NCBI GenBank assembly: GCA_965221765.1
Contig: OZ244911.1
Coordinates: 1-64,000 of the forward strand
Source: Bin25 sp965221765
Lineage (GTDB): Bacteria > Bacteroidota > Bacteroidia > Flavobacteriales > Flavobacteriaceae
Reading direction: 5' to 3'
DNA length: 64,000 bases
In this document: positions 55,736 to 64,000 of the stretch, piece by piece
Numbering within the stretch: position 1 is the first letter of the stretch
Layout of the letters: every line of letters starts with the position of its first letter
The notes under the pieces: model-generated
The model's database searches: none
The model's input: only the letters and a program-made list of their open reading frames with translations
What the model was told of the DNA's origin: nothing
Translations under genes and position numbers: made by a program

Positions 55736-56671
55736 ACATAGGCTCTTTTGATATTTATTTTGATTCTATCATCCTTTTAGTGGAGAGAGGTCTCAATGGT
55801 CACAAAAAATAAAATAGAAGTTTTGAAAGCCTCTTACCAAGGGGATGACTTCTCGTAATCTTTCATTGATTCGCTTGGCTTTGACATTGGTTAATAAATC
55901 ATGAGAAGTTTTTGAAACATCTATGCCCCTCTGATGATGTGCTTGATACTAGTAACTATCATAGAGTGAGTCCATAAGGATAAAATAGCATCCCGCTTGG
56001 GCAATATCATTACAGTAAAAAAGCTTTGAGCATCTCTCTGCATTGATAAGCCCATGAATACTTTGAGACTAGTTTTGAGTATGGTCTCAACGATATCTTA
56101 CTGTTTTTAGGGTGGTCTTTTGAATTTTTTAAAATGGTTCTCGACCTAACATCTCGGACTACAGAAAGTTATCGATATCCTTCTTGTAAGTTTTTTCATC
56201 CCACTCAAATTCGGAAAGCGCATCAGATGGCCTCGAACCCATGACCGACCTCTGGATGATCTGACTGACGCGATGGGAATAGCACCCCAATTATTCTGCG
56301 GTTTTGTCTTAATATTTGTTGTGGAACATGACTTGAATCGCCCAAGATTTAAAAAATGGGGAAACATCGGCCCATGGTTTTGATACGACAGAGGACTAAC
56401 TCCGAAAGACTTTAAGCAAATAAAGCATCGCTATGGCAAAAGTCCAAGTGCCGCCATTGACTTTGGCAATTGTATAAAGTTCCGACATCACCTATTTTAG
56501 GATAGAGATTATTCCTGCCAACCTAGACCACATCCACCAAAGGATATAATTTTCATTCCAAGGCTAAATTGAGTAATGCGAAGGAGATGACTTGTGGATA
56601 AAAGATTGACCAAGCAATAAATTAAAATTGATGGGAGCAAAAAGATTTTGAAATCAGTTTAAAAGTGGGGA
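55736..56671. other. Intergenic region of about 0.9 kb, probably decayed
   Basis: No supported gene. Short minus-strand fragments look like pieces of a former coding sequence (for example ALSEFEWDEKTYKKDIDNFL near 56160-56220) but stops interrupt every frame and I could not assign a family. No terminator or RNA gene was recognised. Confidence 0.4.
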
Positions 56672-59600
56672 TTAGAAATCAAATCCTAATCCAAAAGAAA
56701 TACGCATCCCCTCATCACTATTAAATGCTGAAATATTGCCAGACAACATTTCTGCAGCATTAATAAAAAATCCTCCTCCTAAAGAATTATTCCATTGATT
56801 TGTTTCATGGCAATCAAGAGTCGTTCTATTGCAATCCATCCAAACCCGTCCATAATCAATTCCTCCAAAGAAGCCTATTCTTATGGGAAATATTCCCGTT
56901 TTCATGTTATTGAACACCCATCGAAAATCGGTGCTTTGAACAAATGAAGTTTTGCCTATAAATCGTTCATTCCGAAACCCCCTAAGTCCATTTTTAGCCC
57001 CAATGGTTGCTCCTTGATAAAATTGAAAATCATCACCAATATTGAAATGACCACGAAGGTTTGTCGCTAAAACCAATTGACCACTTGGCACTAAAGGATA
57101 ATTGAATCCGATCTCAGGAATAATATAGCCATAGCTCTTGGGAGAATTTATATTGAAATTCAATCCTGCGTCAACCGATATCTGAAACCCTAACGTAGGA
57201 AAAGCATGATTGTCTTTATTTTCAAAATGATACTTTATCTCACTGCCCATAAATTCTTGCTTTTCAAACACATCTTCATTCTTGGATAAAATATCTAAAA
57301 ATCGATCTTCGTTTCGTTCAATTTCATTACTCTGATAAAACATGCCTGCTTTTAAACTACCGCCCCATTCGCCTCGCCAGACCAATGAAGGCATTACTTT
57401 TAAGGTTTTCATTTTTACTCGATTAAAGTCTAACGACTTTTCTTCTAAATTCTCTGTTCCATTCCCAAATCCAAAGAAGTTGATAGCATAGTTTGGGCTA
57501 GTAAATACTGCCTCAATTCCAAAATTTATTTCCTTAAATAGATGGGCAAACTCCCCAGAATACGCAATATCAAAACCTTCTGTAGCGAAATAATATCCCA
57601 AATTCATATGATGTTTAGCTGTAAATGGATTTCGTTCAAAACCAAAATGAGTATGAGAGATATTCCAACCTATTTTGAATCCATCATCAGGGTTGGAACC
57701 TAGCGATGGGATCATTTGAGTCCCATTTATTTTCAGTTTTTTGAAGTTATAGACATTGGTTTCATAGTCATCACGAAACTTTTGTTTTCCTTTTTTGGTA
57801 ATGACATCATTTTTTTTGGATTTATAATCATAATAAACAATCCTTTTCCCATTTCTGATATCATAGGTATCTCTATTTTGACCCCCAACTAATCGTACTC
57901 TAATTAGATTCGCTCCATTCTCTCCAAATACTTGAAATACATCCTCATCGTCTAGTCCATAAATCCAGATTTCTTTCGTCTGTTCATGAGAATACATCCG
58001 TTCATGAAAAATTTCTCCCTTTTCCCCTTTTTGAATCCGAAAAGCCGTTATTTTCGTCATTCCATTCGGCAATCGTTCAATATCAAACCAATCATCTTTG
58101 TTAGTTCCTTTAATCACTGAAAGCTTATTTAGAAAGTTAAAGTATCTATCCGATATCTTTTGAAGATTCCCTCGCCTAGCTTTTAACTTTTGTTTGATTT
58201 CTTCAACCGTTTCGTCTCGAACCTCTTCTGGCATATTTAAAAATGCATCATCGATAATTTGATCAGTGATGCCCTTTTGAATGATTTTAACTTGCTGGTC
58301 CCAAATCGCTTTGTCAGATTGAACGATTAATTCCATATCCAAAGGATAAGGTTCCATATTGACCCCTTTGACATCGACCAAGTCATCAGAATATTTTCTC
58401 AGTAGTCTCGAAAACGAAACTAATTTAATGGCAACTCCCAATAAAAATCCATCTGACATGATTGAAAATGCTTGATCCCGATCTCGAGGCATTGGTCGCA
58501 TGATTTTTTTTTCATCTTCATTAAACTGAATCCATCGCCACTGGTCTTGATGTCGATCCCAATCGCCAATCAACATATCAAACAAACGAGCTCTGATATA
58601 AGAGGCTTCATCGAGAATAATGTCTTCATCTTGATGCAACTTTTCTAGCATGTCAGGCGTGCTTAATAATTTATCTTGAAAGCCAAAACTAGCTCGATCA
58701 CCATGTCCCTCAGACGCGTGCTCCTCAATCATGTACAGTTCATCACCAAACTCTTCATTAAAAGAAGCTAAAGCATTTTGTTTTGGAACATAGTATAGCC
58801 TAGGATTGGTATGAAATATACCGACTGCATCTGATAAGTCACCGATGACAAAAGGAGCATATGGATGCGAACCGGTAAAAATATCCAACAATAAACTTTC
58901 TGCAACGGTATCATCAAATTGTCCTTCTATATACTGATCCTTAAATAATACTGCCTGTAAATACTGTAATGCCTGCTTTCTCAATGCCCGCATGACATAT
59001 TGAGCTCCATACTTATCTTCTAGGCGTAGTGATTTAGATTGGTTTCCACCCCCTTTTCTTATGGGTTTTAATCCTCCAAAAAGCGTATCTAGATTGACTG
59101 TCGGGGCATTTATTTTTGTGTTATAATATTTTCGATAACGCTCTCCCCATAACCATTTTTTAAAACCTGTTTTATTAGCTTCTTCATCGGTATATATTGA
59201 AGCAGAAACACTAGGAGGGAATTCTGACGGATATTCATCGAGTGATTCCCTTAAATCGGGAGGAAATACCTGGCTTTCAAAAACAATTTCATCCTCGTCT
59301 ACTGAATAAAAACGCACATATGATGATCCGTCATTAAAAACATCTAAACGCACAAATCCATGGTTAGCAAAGCCAAATCGTCCCCCACCAATCAAACGGA
59401 CCGGAGAAATTATGGACCCTGATCCACTGATGATTTGATGCACATTATCCTCTATCAAATACTGTAAACTATGCTCATGCCCTGATATAAAAATCACTTT
59501 TTTATTTGCTTGAGCAAGGGCAACTAGACGTCTTTTCAATTCCCTATAACGCTTATTTTGTATGTCTGCTTGACTGAATCCACTTGTTTTTCTTATCAAA

Positions 59601-60352
59601 TTCTTGAGCGTTCCAAAAAATGGCACCGGTTTTAGACTACTAATTAGTGAATATTGCCCACCATGGGGGCCATTGCTGAACATCGGATGATGCAATGCTA
59701 CAATCGTCGTTTTGCCCCTGGCTTTTTTAATTAGATTACTAAATTCATTTAATAATCCATCTCGCGTTTTGATATCACAATCATCATTTATTTTTGGATG
59801 ATGATTCCAATTGGTAATATACCATTGACTATCAATGATGATTAAATCAATCGCCTCTGTAATATGTTTTCGTACAATTGAACACCCATCCTCTGGTAAA
59901 AAAGTATTCTTGCCAAGATATTTTTCTACCAAATTTTCTTGTCTTTTTAATCCCTCTAACCCACTGAACCAATCATGATTTCCAGGTAAAAAGATAGTTT
60001 TTCCTTTAAAATCTTTGGCGATATCTGTCTGAACTTTTAATCGATGATTGGCTAACTCATAATCTTCTGCCGATTTTTTTGGAATTCCAGATGGATAAAC
60101 ATTATCCCCTAAAAAAATAGCCGTAGCATTTGATGATGAATGATCTAATTCCTTTTTAAATGCCTCGAGTATCGATGGAACTTCATGAAGATTTGCATTA
60201 CCTGCATCACCCATCAAATAAAAAGAGTGTTGAATTTCTTTATCATGAGGAAAAGACTCTTTGTCTATCAGACGATACTGTGGTTGGTAAGTTGCACAAC
60301 GCCCCACCAGCAAAAGAATTGCTAAAAAAAATACATTCTTTCTCAAGGACAA
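56672..60352 (-). CDS. Metallophosphatase fused to outer-membrane beta-barrel
   Basis: This 1,226-residue envelope protein has a lipoprotein-like signal (LLLVGRC at about residue 19). Residues about 40-350 form a calcineurin-like phosphoesterase: LMGDAGN, FLGDNVYPSG, LPGNHDWFSG, ALHHPMFSNGPHGG and ISGHEHSLQ. A middle region of unknown type (about 400-850) contains PMPRDRDQAFS. The last about 350 residues are rich in alternating beta-strands with LRGFRNERFIG and end in phenylalanine, as in Omp85/surface-antigen barrels. The likely role is a surface phosphatase. It is 9 bp after the Pycsar-effector-like gene and possibly cotranscribed. Confidence 0.85.
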   Translation of the reverse strand: MSLRKNVFFLAILLLVGRCATYQPQYRLIDKESFPHDKEIQHSFYLMGDAGNANLHEVPSILEAFKKELDHSSSNATAIFLGDNVYPSGIPKKSAEDYELANHRLKVQTDIAKDFKGKTIFLPGNHDWFSGLEGLKRQENLVEKYLGKNTFLPEDGCSIVRKHITEAIDLIIIDSQWYITNWNHHPKINDDCDIKTRDGLLNEFSNLIKKARGKTTIVALHHPMFSNGPHGGQYSLISSLKPVPFFGTLKNLIRKTSGFSQADIQNKRYRELKRRLVALAQANKKVIFISGHEHSLQYLIEDNVHQIISGSGSIISPVRLIGGGRFGFANHGFVRLDVFNDGSSYVRFYSVDEDEIVFESQVFPPDLRESLDEYPSEFPPSVSASIYTDEEANKTGFKKWLWGERYRKYYNTKINAPTVNLDTLFGGLKPIRKGGGNQSKSLRLEDKYGAQYVMRALRKQALQYLQAVLFKDQYIEGQFDDTVAESLLLDIFTGSHPYAPFVIGDLSDAVGIFHTNPRLYYVPKQNALASFNEEFGDELYMIEEHASEGHGDRASFGFQDKLLSTPDMLEKLHQDEDIILDEASYIRARLFDMLIGDWDRHQDQWRWIQFNEDEKKIMRPMPRDRDQAFSIMSDGFLLGVAIKLVSFSRLLRKYSDDLVDVKGVNMEPYPLDMELIVQSDKAIWDQQVKIIQKGITDQIIDDAFLNMPEEVRDETVEEIKQKLKARRGNLQKISDRYFNFLNKLSVIKGTNKDDWFDIERLPNGMTKITAFRIQKGEKGEIFHERMYSHEQTKEIWIYGLDDEDVFQVFGENGANLIRVRLVGGQNRDTYDIRNGKRIVYYDYKSKKNDVITKKGKQKFRDDYETNVYNFKKLKINGTQMIPSLGSNPDDGFKIGWNISHTHFGFERNPFTAKHHMNLGYYFATEGFDIAYSGEFAHLFKEINFGIEAVFTSPNYAINFFGFGNGTENLEEKSLDFNRVKMKTLKVMPSLVWRGEWGGSLKAGMFYQSNEIERNEDRFLDILSKNEDVFEKQEFMGSEIKYHFENKDNHAFPTLGFQISVDAGLNFNINSPKSYGYIIPEIGFNYPLVPSGQLVLATNLRGHFNIGDDFQFYQGATIGAKNGLRGFRNERFIGKTSFVQSTDFRWVFNNMKTGIFPIRIGFFGGIDYGRVWMDCNRTTLDCHETNQWNNSLGGGFFINAAEMLSGNISAFNSDEGMRISFGLGFDF

Positions 60353-60361
60353 AAAGATAGA

Positions 60362-60955
60362 TTAAAGGTTCCCTATTATGAACAATAATACAACCGCTAC
60401 AAAACCGAACATAAATATCAAATATGAAATCTCAATATTAAAAAAAGCCGATCTAATCTTTTTTTCGAACATATAAATTGCTCTTGCTTGGTTTCCTATT
60501 TGAAGTTTTTGATCTTTAACAATCTTATCAAAAGCTTTCTCAAAATCTTCTTCTGATAGATGGGTATTTACTCCAGACGTGAAGATCGTTTCTTCTACTT
60601 TTAACTGGCGTTTTTTATTATTTTGTTTGATAAAAAATAAGGTTCCGAAGGAATTTGGCCGAGAAGCATTTAATGCAAATAATAGGGATAAAAAACAACA
60701 TACAATTAAGATCAATCCAATAAGACTTCCCAATTCTACATCCTTAACATTGTTGTAAAACAAGAAGATTCCCGAAATAATGATGGAATTCATCCGAATC
60801 ATAATAGAAGCCTTTCTATCAATTATATTAAAAGAATTGATGTATAATCTATTCTGATTTCTTAAAAAAGTCTGAAAAGATTTTCTAGGTTCTTTTCTAG
60901 TTTCGAAATTACCTATGCTTGCTTGTTCAGTTTCTTTTAGATTTGTTGGTTTCAT
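60362..60955 (-). CDS. Pycsar-effector-like membrane protein (PycTM/DUF5706 type)
   Basis: The protein is about 197 residues from ATG 60955. A helix with the pattern NIIDRKASIMIRMNSIIISG runs into a first membrane segment (about 50-70). A second membrane segment GLILIVCCFLSLLFAL ends in NASRPN, and a third lies at the C-terminus (about 172-196). This arrangement (helix with D-K-A, two close membrane helices, soluble part, one last helix) matches the membrane effectors of Pycsar anti-phage systems. No pyrimidine cyclase gene is adjacent, so a housekeeping relative is equally possible. Confidence 0.6.
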   Translation of the reverse strand: MKPTNLKETEQASIGNFETRKEPRKSFQTFLRNQNRLYINSFNIIDRKASIMIRMNSIIISGIFLFYNNVKDVELGSLIGLILIVCCFLSLLFALNASRPNSFGTLFFIKQNNKKRQLKVEETIFTSGVNTHLSEEDFEKAFDKIVKDQKLQIGNQARAIYMFEKKIRSAFFNIEISYLIFMFGFVAVVLLFIIGNL

Positions 60956-61183
60956 TCGAACCAAAGGTACAACAACAATTTATTTTAATCCTTTCAGATT
61001 CTATCCTCATTAGAGAATTCCGCCTCTAATTTATCGAATCACTTCAAGGAATCATAGCTATAATAGGATTGTCCAATTCATATCTACTTGATTATCAAAT
61101 AGGATGCCAACGAAGGATTTTATATTGAATCAAGATTCATCACCAAGAAAGTCAACTGAAATTCATTTCACACAGAAATATCA

Positions 61184-61214
61184 ATTGGTATGTATCCTAT
61201 TGTCTTTATATTTG
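61184..61214 (+). promoter_or_regulatory. Putative promoter of the DUF2061-cysHDN operon
   Basis: The -33 element ATTG (61184-61187) and the -7 element TATATTTG (61207-61214) are separated by 19 bases, a good fit to the Bacteroidota consensus. Transcription would start near 61220, about 30 bases before the first ATG. Confidence 0.55.
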
Positions 61215-61250
61215 CCAAACATCCAATACCTTGAATAAGGATTCTGAAAT

Positions 61251-61526
61251 ATGCTAATTGACTTATTGCTTAGCAAGAAGTATTCTCGATCGCCGATTCA
61301 AAAACCAAAAAAGAATTATTCTGAATCAGTCACCCGAAGCATTGTAAAAGCTCTAAGTTGGCGTATATTAGGGACTCTTGACACGATTTTGATATCCTAC
61401 TTTATCACTGGAACCATTATCGAAGCTCTTTCGATTGGGTTCATTGAACTAGTGACAAAAATGGTTTTGTATTTTTTTCATGAAAGAGCATGGAACAAAC
61501 TCAATTGGGGTAAAAAAAGTGAGTGA
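61251..61526 (+). CDS. DUF2061 membrane protein
   Basis: This small protein of 91 residues has two predicted membrane helices and the DUF2061 pattern: RSIVKALSWRILGTLDT, YFITG, and ALSIGFIELVTKMVLYFFHERAW. It is often encoded before cysteine-biosynthesis sulfate reduction genes in Bacteroidota, as here. The function is unknown. Its TGA overlaps the cysH start region. Confidence 0.88.
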   Translation: MLIDLLLSKKYSRSPIQKPKKNYSESVTRSIVKALSWRILGTLDTILISYFITGTIIEALSIGFIELVTKMVLYFFHERAWNKLNWGKKSE

Positions 61527-62224
61527 TGAGTCAACATATCGATCGGCTCAATCAAAAATTTAAAGATATTCCACTAGATCAAGGTCTAGACCTTATTTCT
61601 TCTGAAGGCTTCAAAAATATTGTGTTTTCATCATCTCTTGGACAAGAAGATCAGTTATTAACTCATGTTATTTTTACGAATGACTTGCCCATCACTATTT
61701 TTACCTTAGATACCGGAAGGTTATTTGAGCAAACCCATGTTTTGCTTGAAAAAACCATATCCAAGTACCAAAAACCGATACAAGTTTATCATCCCAATAA
61801 CCAGGAACTTGAAACCTTTATAAAAGCCACTGGTGTCAATAGTTTTTATCATAGTGTTGAAAATCGAAAAGCTTGCTGTCGAATTAGAAAAACCAGTGTT
61901 TTGAAGCGAGTATTAGAGGAAGCGGACCTTTGGATAACAGGATTGAGAGCCCGACAGAGTCAGCATCGTCAAGAGTTAAACCTATTTCAATGGGATCATC
62001 AATTCCAAATAACAAAATATAATCCACTGATTGATTGGACTCTCGATCAGATTACTAACTTTATCATCAAATTTGATATCCCCGAAAATCCATTGCATTC
62101 ATCAGGATTCGTTTCTATTGGTTGTGCCCCCTGCACTAGACCCATTAAACCGGGAGAAGATATCCGAGCTGGAAGATGGTGGTGGGAAGAAGGTAAAAAA
62201 GAGTGTGGTCTTCACTTGAATTAA
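61526..62224 (+). CDS. cysH: Phosphoadenylyl/adenylyl-sulfate reductase
   Basis: It reduces (phospho)adenylyl sulfate to sulfite. It has about 232 residues from ATG 61526; the GTG at 61523 is also possible. A PP-loop type nucleotide site is seen as SSSLGQEDQ. KACCRIRK and GCAPCTRP are the cysteine pairs that bind a [4Fe-4S] cluster, and the C-terminal KKECGLH holds the catalytic cysteine. The cluster-type cysteines favour adenylyl sulfate as substrate by family knowledge. It is followed by cysD after 15 bp. Confidence 0.95.
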   Translation: MSQHIDRLNQKFKDIPLDQGLDLISSEGFKNIVFSSSLGQEDQLLTHVIFTNDLPITIFTLDTGRLFEQTHVLLEKTISKYQKPIQVYHPNNQELETFIKATGVNSFYHSVENRKACCRIRKTSVLKRVLEEADLWITGLRARQSQHRQELNLFQWDHQFQITKYNPLIDWTLDQITNFIIKFDIPENPLHSSGFVSIGCAPCTRPIKPGEDIRAGRWWWEEGKKECGLHLN

Positions 62225-62239
62225 GCATTTAAATATCCC

Positions 62240-63127
62240 ATGTCGACTATACAATATTTGGAAGAACAAGCCATCTACATCCTAAGGGAAGTGGCTGGGC
62301 AATTTCAAAATCCTTGTCTTCTTTTTTCTGGAGGTAAAGATTCTATTGCCTTGCTCCATTTGAGTAAAAAAGCATTTGCTCCTGCAAAAATCCCCTATCC
62401 GTTATTGCATATCGATACCGGGCATAATTTTCCAGAAACCATCCAACATCGCGATTATCTAATTAAAAAATACGATGTCACACTGCACGTAGGCTATGTA
62501 CAAGATAGTATTGATCGGGGTACGGTCATCGAAGAAAAAGGCAGAGATGCTAGTAGAAATTTTTTACAAACAACGACCCTACTAGAAACTATCGATCACT
62601 ATAACATTGATGCTTGTATCGGTGGGGCGAGGCGAGATGAAGAAAAAGCTAGGGCCAAAGAACGGGTGTTTTCTGTGAGGGATATTTTCGGGCAATGGAA
62701 TGAAAAACTACAACGACCAGAAGTGTTTGACTTTTTAAATGGATTGATACACCATGGGGAAAATGTGCGTGTTTTCCCCATTTCCAATTGGACCGAATTA
62801 GATGTTTGGGAGTATGTACGAGATCAAAAATTAGAATTGCCTTCTATTTATTATGCTCATAAGCGAAAAGTATATCAAAAAAATGGTCAATGGATGCCTG
62901 CTAGTGCTTGGTCTCAAATCCCTGAGAACCGCTTAAAAACAAAAATGGTTCGTTTTAGGACTGTTGGTGATTTGAGCTGTACAGCGGCAGTATTATCCAA
63001 CGCAAAAGACATTATTACCGTTATCGATGAGATCAAAAAATCTTCATTTTCTGAACGAGTCGCACGAATGGATGATCAACGATCTGAAGGGGCTATGGAA
63101 GAACGCAAAAAAGTCGGGTATTTCTAG
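62240..63127 (+). CDS. cysD: Sulfate adenylyltransferase subunit 2
   Basis: It forms adenylyl sulfate from ATP and sulfate, with GTP hydrolysis by CysN as drive. It has 295 residues, a normal length. The PP-loop SGGKDSIALLHL lies at about residues 30-41. GGARRDEEKARAKER (about 128-142) and the end ERKKVGYF are typical. It is in the operon between cysH and cysN. Confidence 0.96.
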   Translation: MSTIQYLEEQAIYILREVAGQFQNPCLLFSGGKDSIALLHLSKKAFAPAKIPYPLLHIDTGHNFPETIQHRDYLIKKYDVTLHVGYVQDSIDRGTVIEEKGRDASRNFLQTTTLLETIDHYNIDACIGGARRDEEKARAKERVFSVRDIFGQWNEKLQRPEVFDFLNGLIHHGENVRVFPISNWTELDVWEYVRDQKLELPSIYYAHKRKVYQKNGQWMPASAWSQIPENRLKTKMVRFRTVGDLSCTAAVLSNAKDIITVIDEIKKSSFSERVARMDDQRSEGAMEERKKVGYF

Positions 63128-63130
63128 CCA

Positions 63131-64000
63131 TTGAAACAAGTGATTAGAATAGCTACCGCAGGTAGTGTCGATGATGGTAAGAGCACTCTGATTGGTCGTT
63201 TGCTCTATGAAACCAAATCTTTAAAAGAAGACCAATTGCAACATATTGAAGAAAAAAGTCGCACAGCACATAAAGGATATATCGACTTTTCCTTGGCTAC
63301 CGATGGCTTATTGACCGAAAGAAGACAAGGGATTACCATTGATGTTTCCCATATTTATTTTCAAACCAAAACCCAACGATATATTATTGCGGATTCACCG
63401 GGTCATGTTGAGTATACGCGCAATATGGTCACTGGAGCTTCAACGGCTCATACTGCCATTATTTTATTAGATGCTCAAAAAGGAGTTTCAGAACAAACCA
63501 TTAGACACTTTCGAATAACTTCTTTATTGGGGATTCCTCAATTGATATTTGCTATTAATAAAATGGATCTCATCGGATTTTCAAAAAACAAGTTCCATCA
63601 AATTCAGAACGATATCTTGGCCTTGAATAAAGACTCGAATGGATTGCATCAACAATTATTTTTTATACCTATTTCAGCACTTCATGGAGATAATATTGTA
63701 TCCAAAAGTATTAATCTACCTTGGTATGATGGTCATGTACTTATCGATTTAATCGAACAATTAAAAATCGATGAACCATCAACAGAAGATGCTGTTTTAA
63801 ATGTGCAATATGTCTTGCGCCCAAAAAACAATTCTGGGGCTTTTCAAAGAGGGTATGCTGGAAAAGTGGCTTGTGGAAAATTTACTCAAGATGCCAGTGT
63901 CGTGATCTCTCCAGGGAATAACCATTCCACCATTATTAAAATAGAACATCACGGAGATGAAGTCCAAGAGGCCAAAGAATCCGAAAATATTACCTTGTAT
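63131..64000 (+). CDS. cysN: Sulfate adenylyltransferase subunit 1, cut by window end
   Basis: The first 290 codons are present. The start is TTG at 63131 (KQVIRIATAGSVDDGKS...); a GTG at 63140 is possible. GTPase motifs are GSVDDGKSTL, the switch region RQGITIDVSHIYF, DSPGHVEYTRNMVTGAS and NKMDL, followed by the start of the second beta-barrel domain (VLNVQYVLRPK). The frame is open to the last base of the window. It works as the regulatory GTPase with CysD. Confidence 0.95.
   Translation, partial: MKQVIRIATAGSVDDGKSTLIGRLLYETKSLKEDQLQHIEEKSRTAHKGYIDFSLATDGLLTERRQGITIDVSHIYFQTKTQRYIIADSPGHVEYTRNMVTGASTAHTAIILLDAQKGVSEQTIRHFRITSLLGIPQLIFAINKMDLIGFSKNKFHQIQNDILALNKDSNGLHQQLFFIPISALHGDNIVSKSINLPWYDGHVLIDLIEQLKIDEPSTEDAVLNVQYVLRPKNNSGAFQRGYAGKVACGKFTQDASVVISPGNNHSTIIKIEHHGDEVQEAKESENITLY

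Noticed and set aside
56146..56367. 73-codon minus-strand open frame after the MoxR-type gene
   Set aside because: It has no family features, and nearby fragments in other frames suggest old decayed coding DNA rather than a present gene.

Overview
The window is a chromosomal piece of a low-GC member of the Bacteroidota. The evidence is an alternative complex III plus caa3-type oxidase cluster (ActABCDEF-CoxBA), a DUF2061-CysH-CysD-CysN sulfate assimilation operon, a DUF6702/M1 peptidase neighbourhood, a rimP-nusA-infB operon, and promoter -7 elements of the TAnnTTTG type. I cannot place it below phylum level. The standard genetic code applies: several intact housekeeping genes end in TGA.

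Layout. 1-2 kb: a decayed IS3-family element. 2.1-9.8 kb: O-methyltransferase, TatA, then a minus-strand operon (carboxypeptidase-like regulatory protein, non-specific nuclease, DUF6702, M1 peptidase) altered by an exact 2,004-bp tandem duplication that created a chimeric M1/nuclease gene. 10-16.5 kb: a large BspA-type lipoprotein with InlB-like and DUF285 repeats, an IS5-family relic, and a lipoprotein that joins the same N-terminal module to a PQQ-type sugar dehydrogenase. 16.6-24.6 kb: a defence/mobile island with two inverted cassettes, each IS1595-type transposase - EcoRI-family adenine methyltransferase - DUF262(-HNH) protein, followed by a separate type II R-M pair. 24.7-29.2 kb: a second giant BspA-type lipoprotein with six almost identical 453-bp repeats. 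30-41.3 kb: ActA-F and CoxBA respiratory operon. 41.8-43.8 kb: a broken third BspA-type lipoprotein. 44.06-48.05 kb: a third copy of the IS1595/methyltransferase/DUF262-HNH cassette, with terminal inverted repeats and a probable 8-bp target duplication that define it as one 3,990-bp transposable unit. 48-64 kb: ordinary core genes (SPOR-like protein, infB, nusA, rimP, VWA/MoxR pair, metallophosphatase/outer-membrane fusion with a Pycsar-effector-like membrane protein, and DUF2061-cysH-cysD-cysN, cut by the window end).

Most interesting. (1) Methyltransferase/DUF262-HNH cassettes appear to travel as cargo of IS1595-type elements. (2) Both better-preserved methyltransferases carry a nine-G tract at the same point of the protein that puts them out of frame, and loss of one G would restore full-length proteins of about 333 and 326 residues; this looks like phase variation. 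(3) The same two genes share a perfect 126-bp inverted repeat flanking about 1.9 kb of DUF262 genes, so inversion could exchange their partners. (4) Exactly nine-base G/C tracts also occur in or just upstream of BspA-type lipoprotein genes, one of them apparently inside a promoter spacer. All functional statements are inferred from sequence only.
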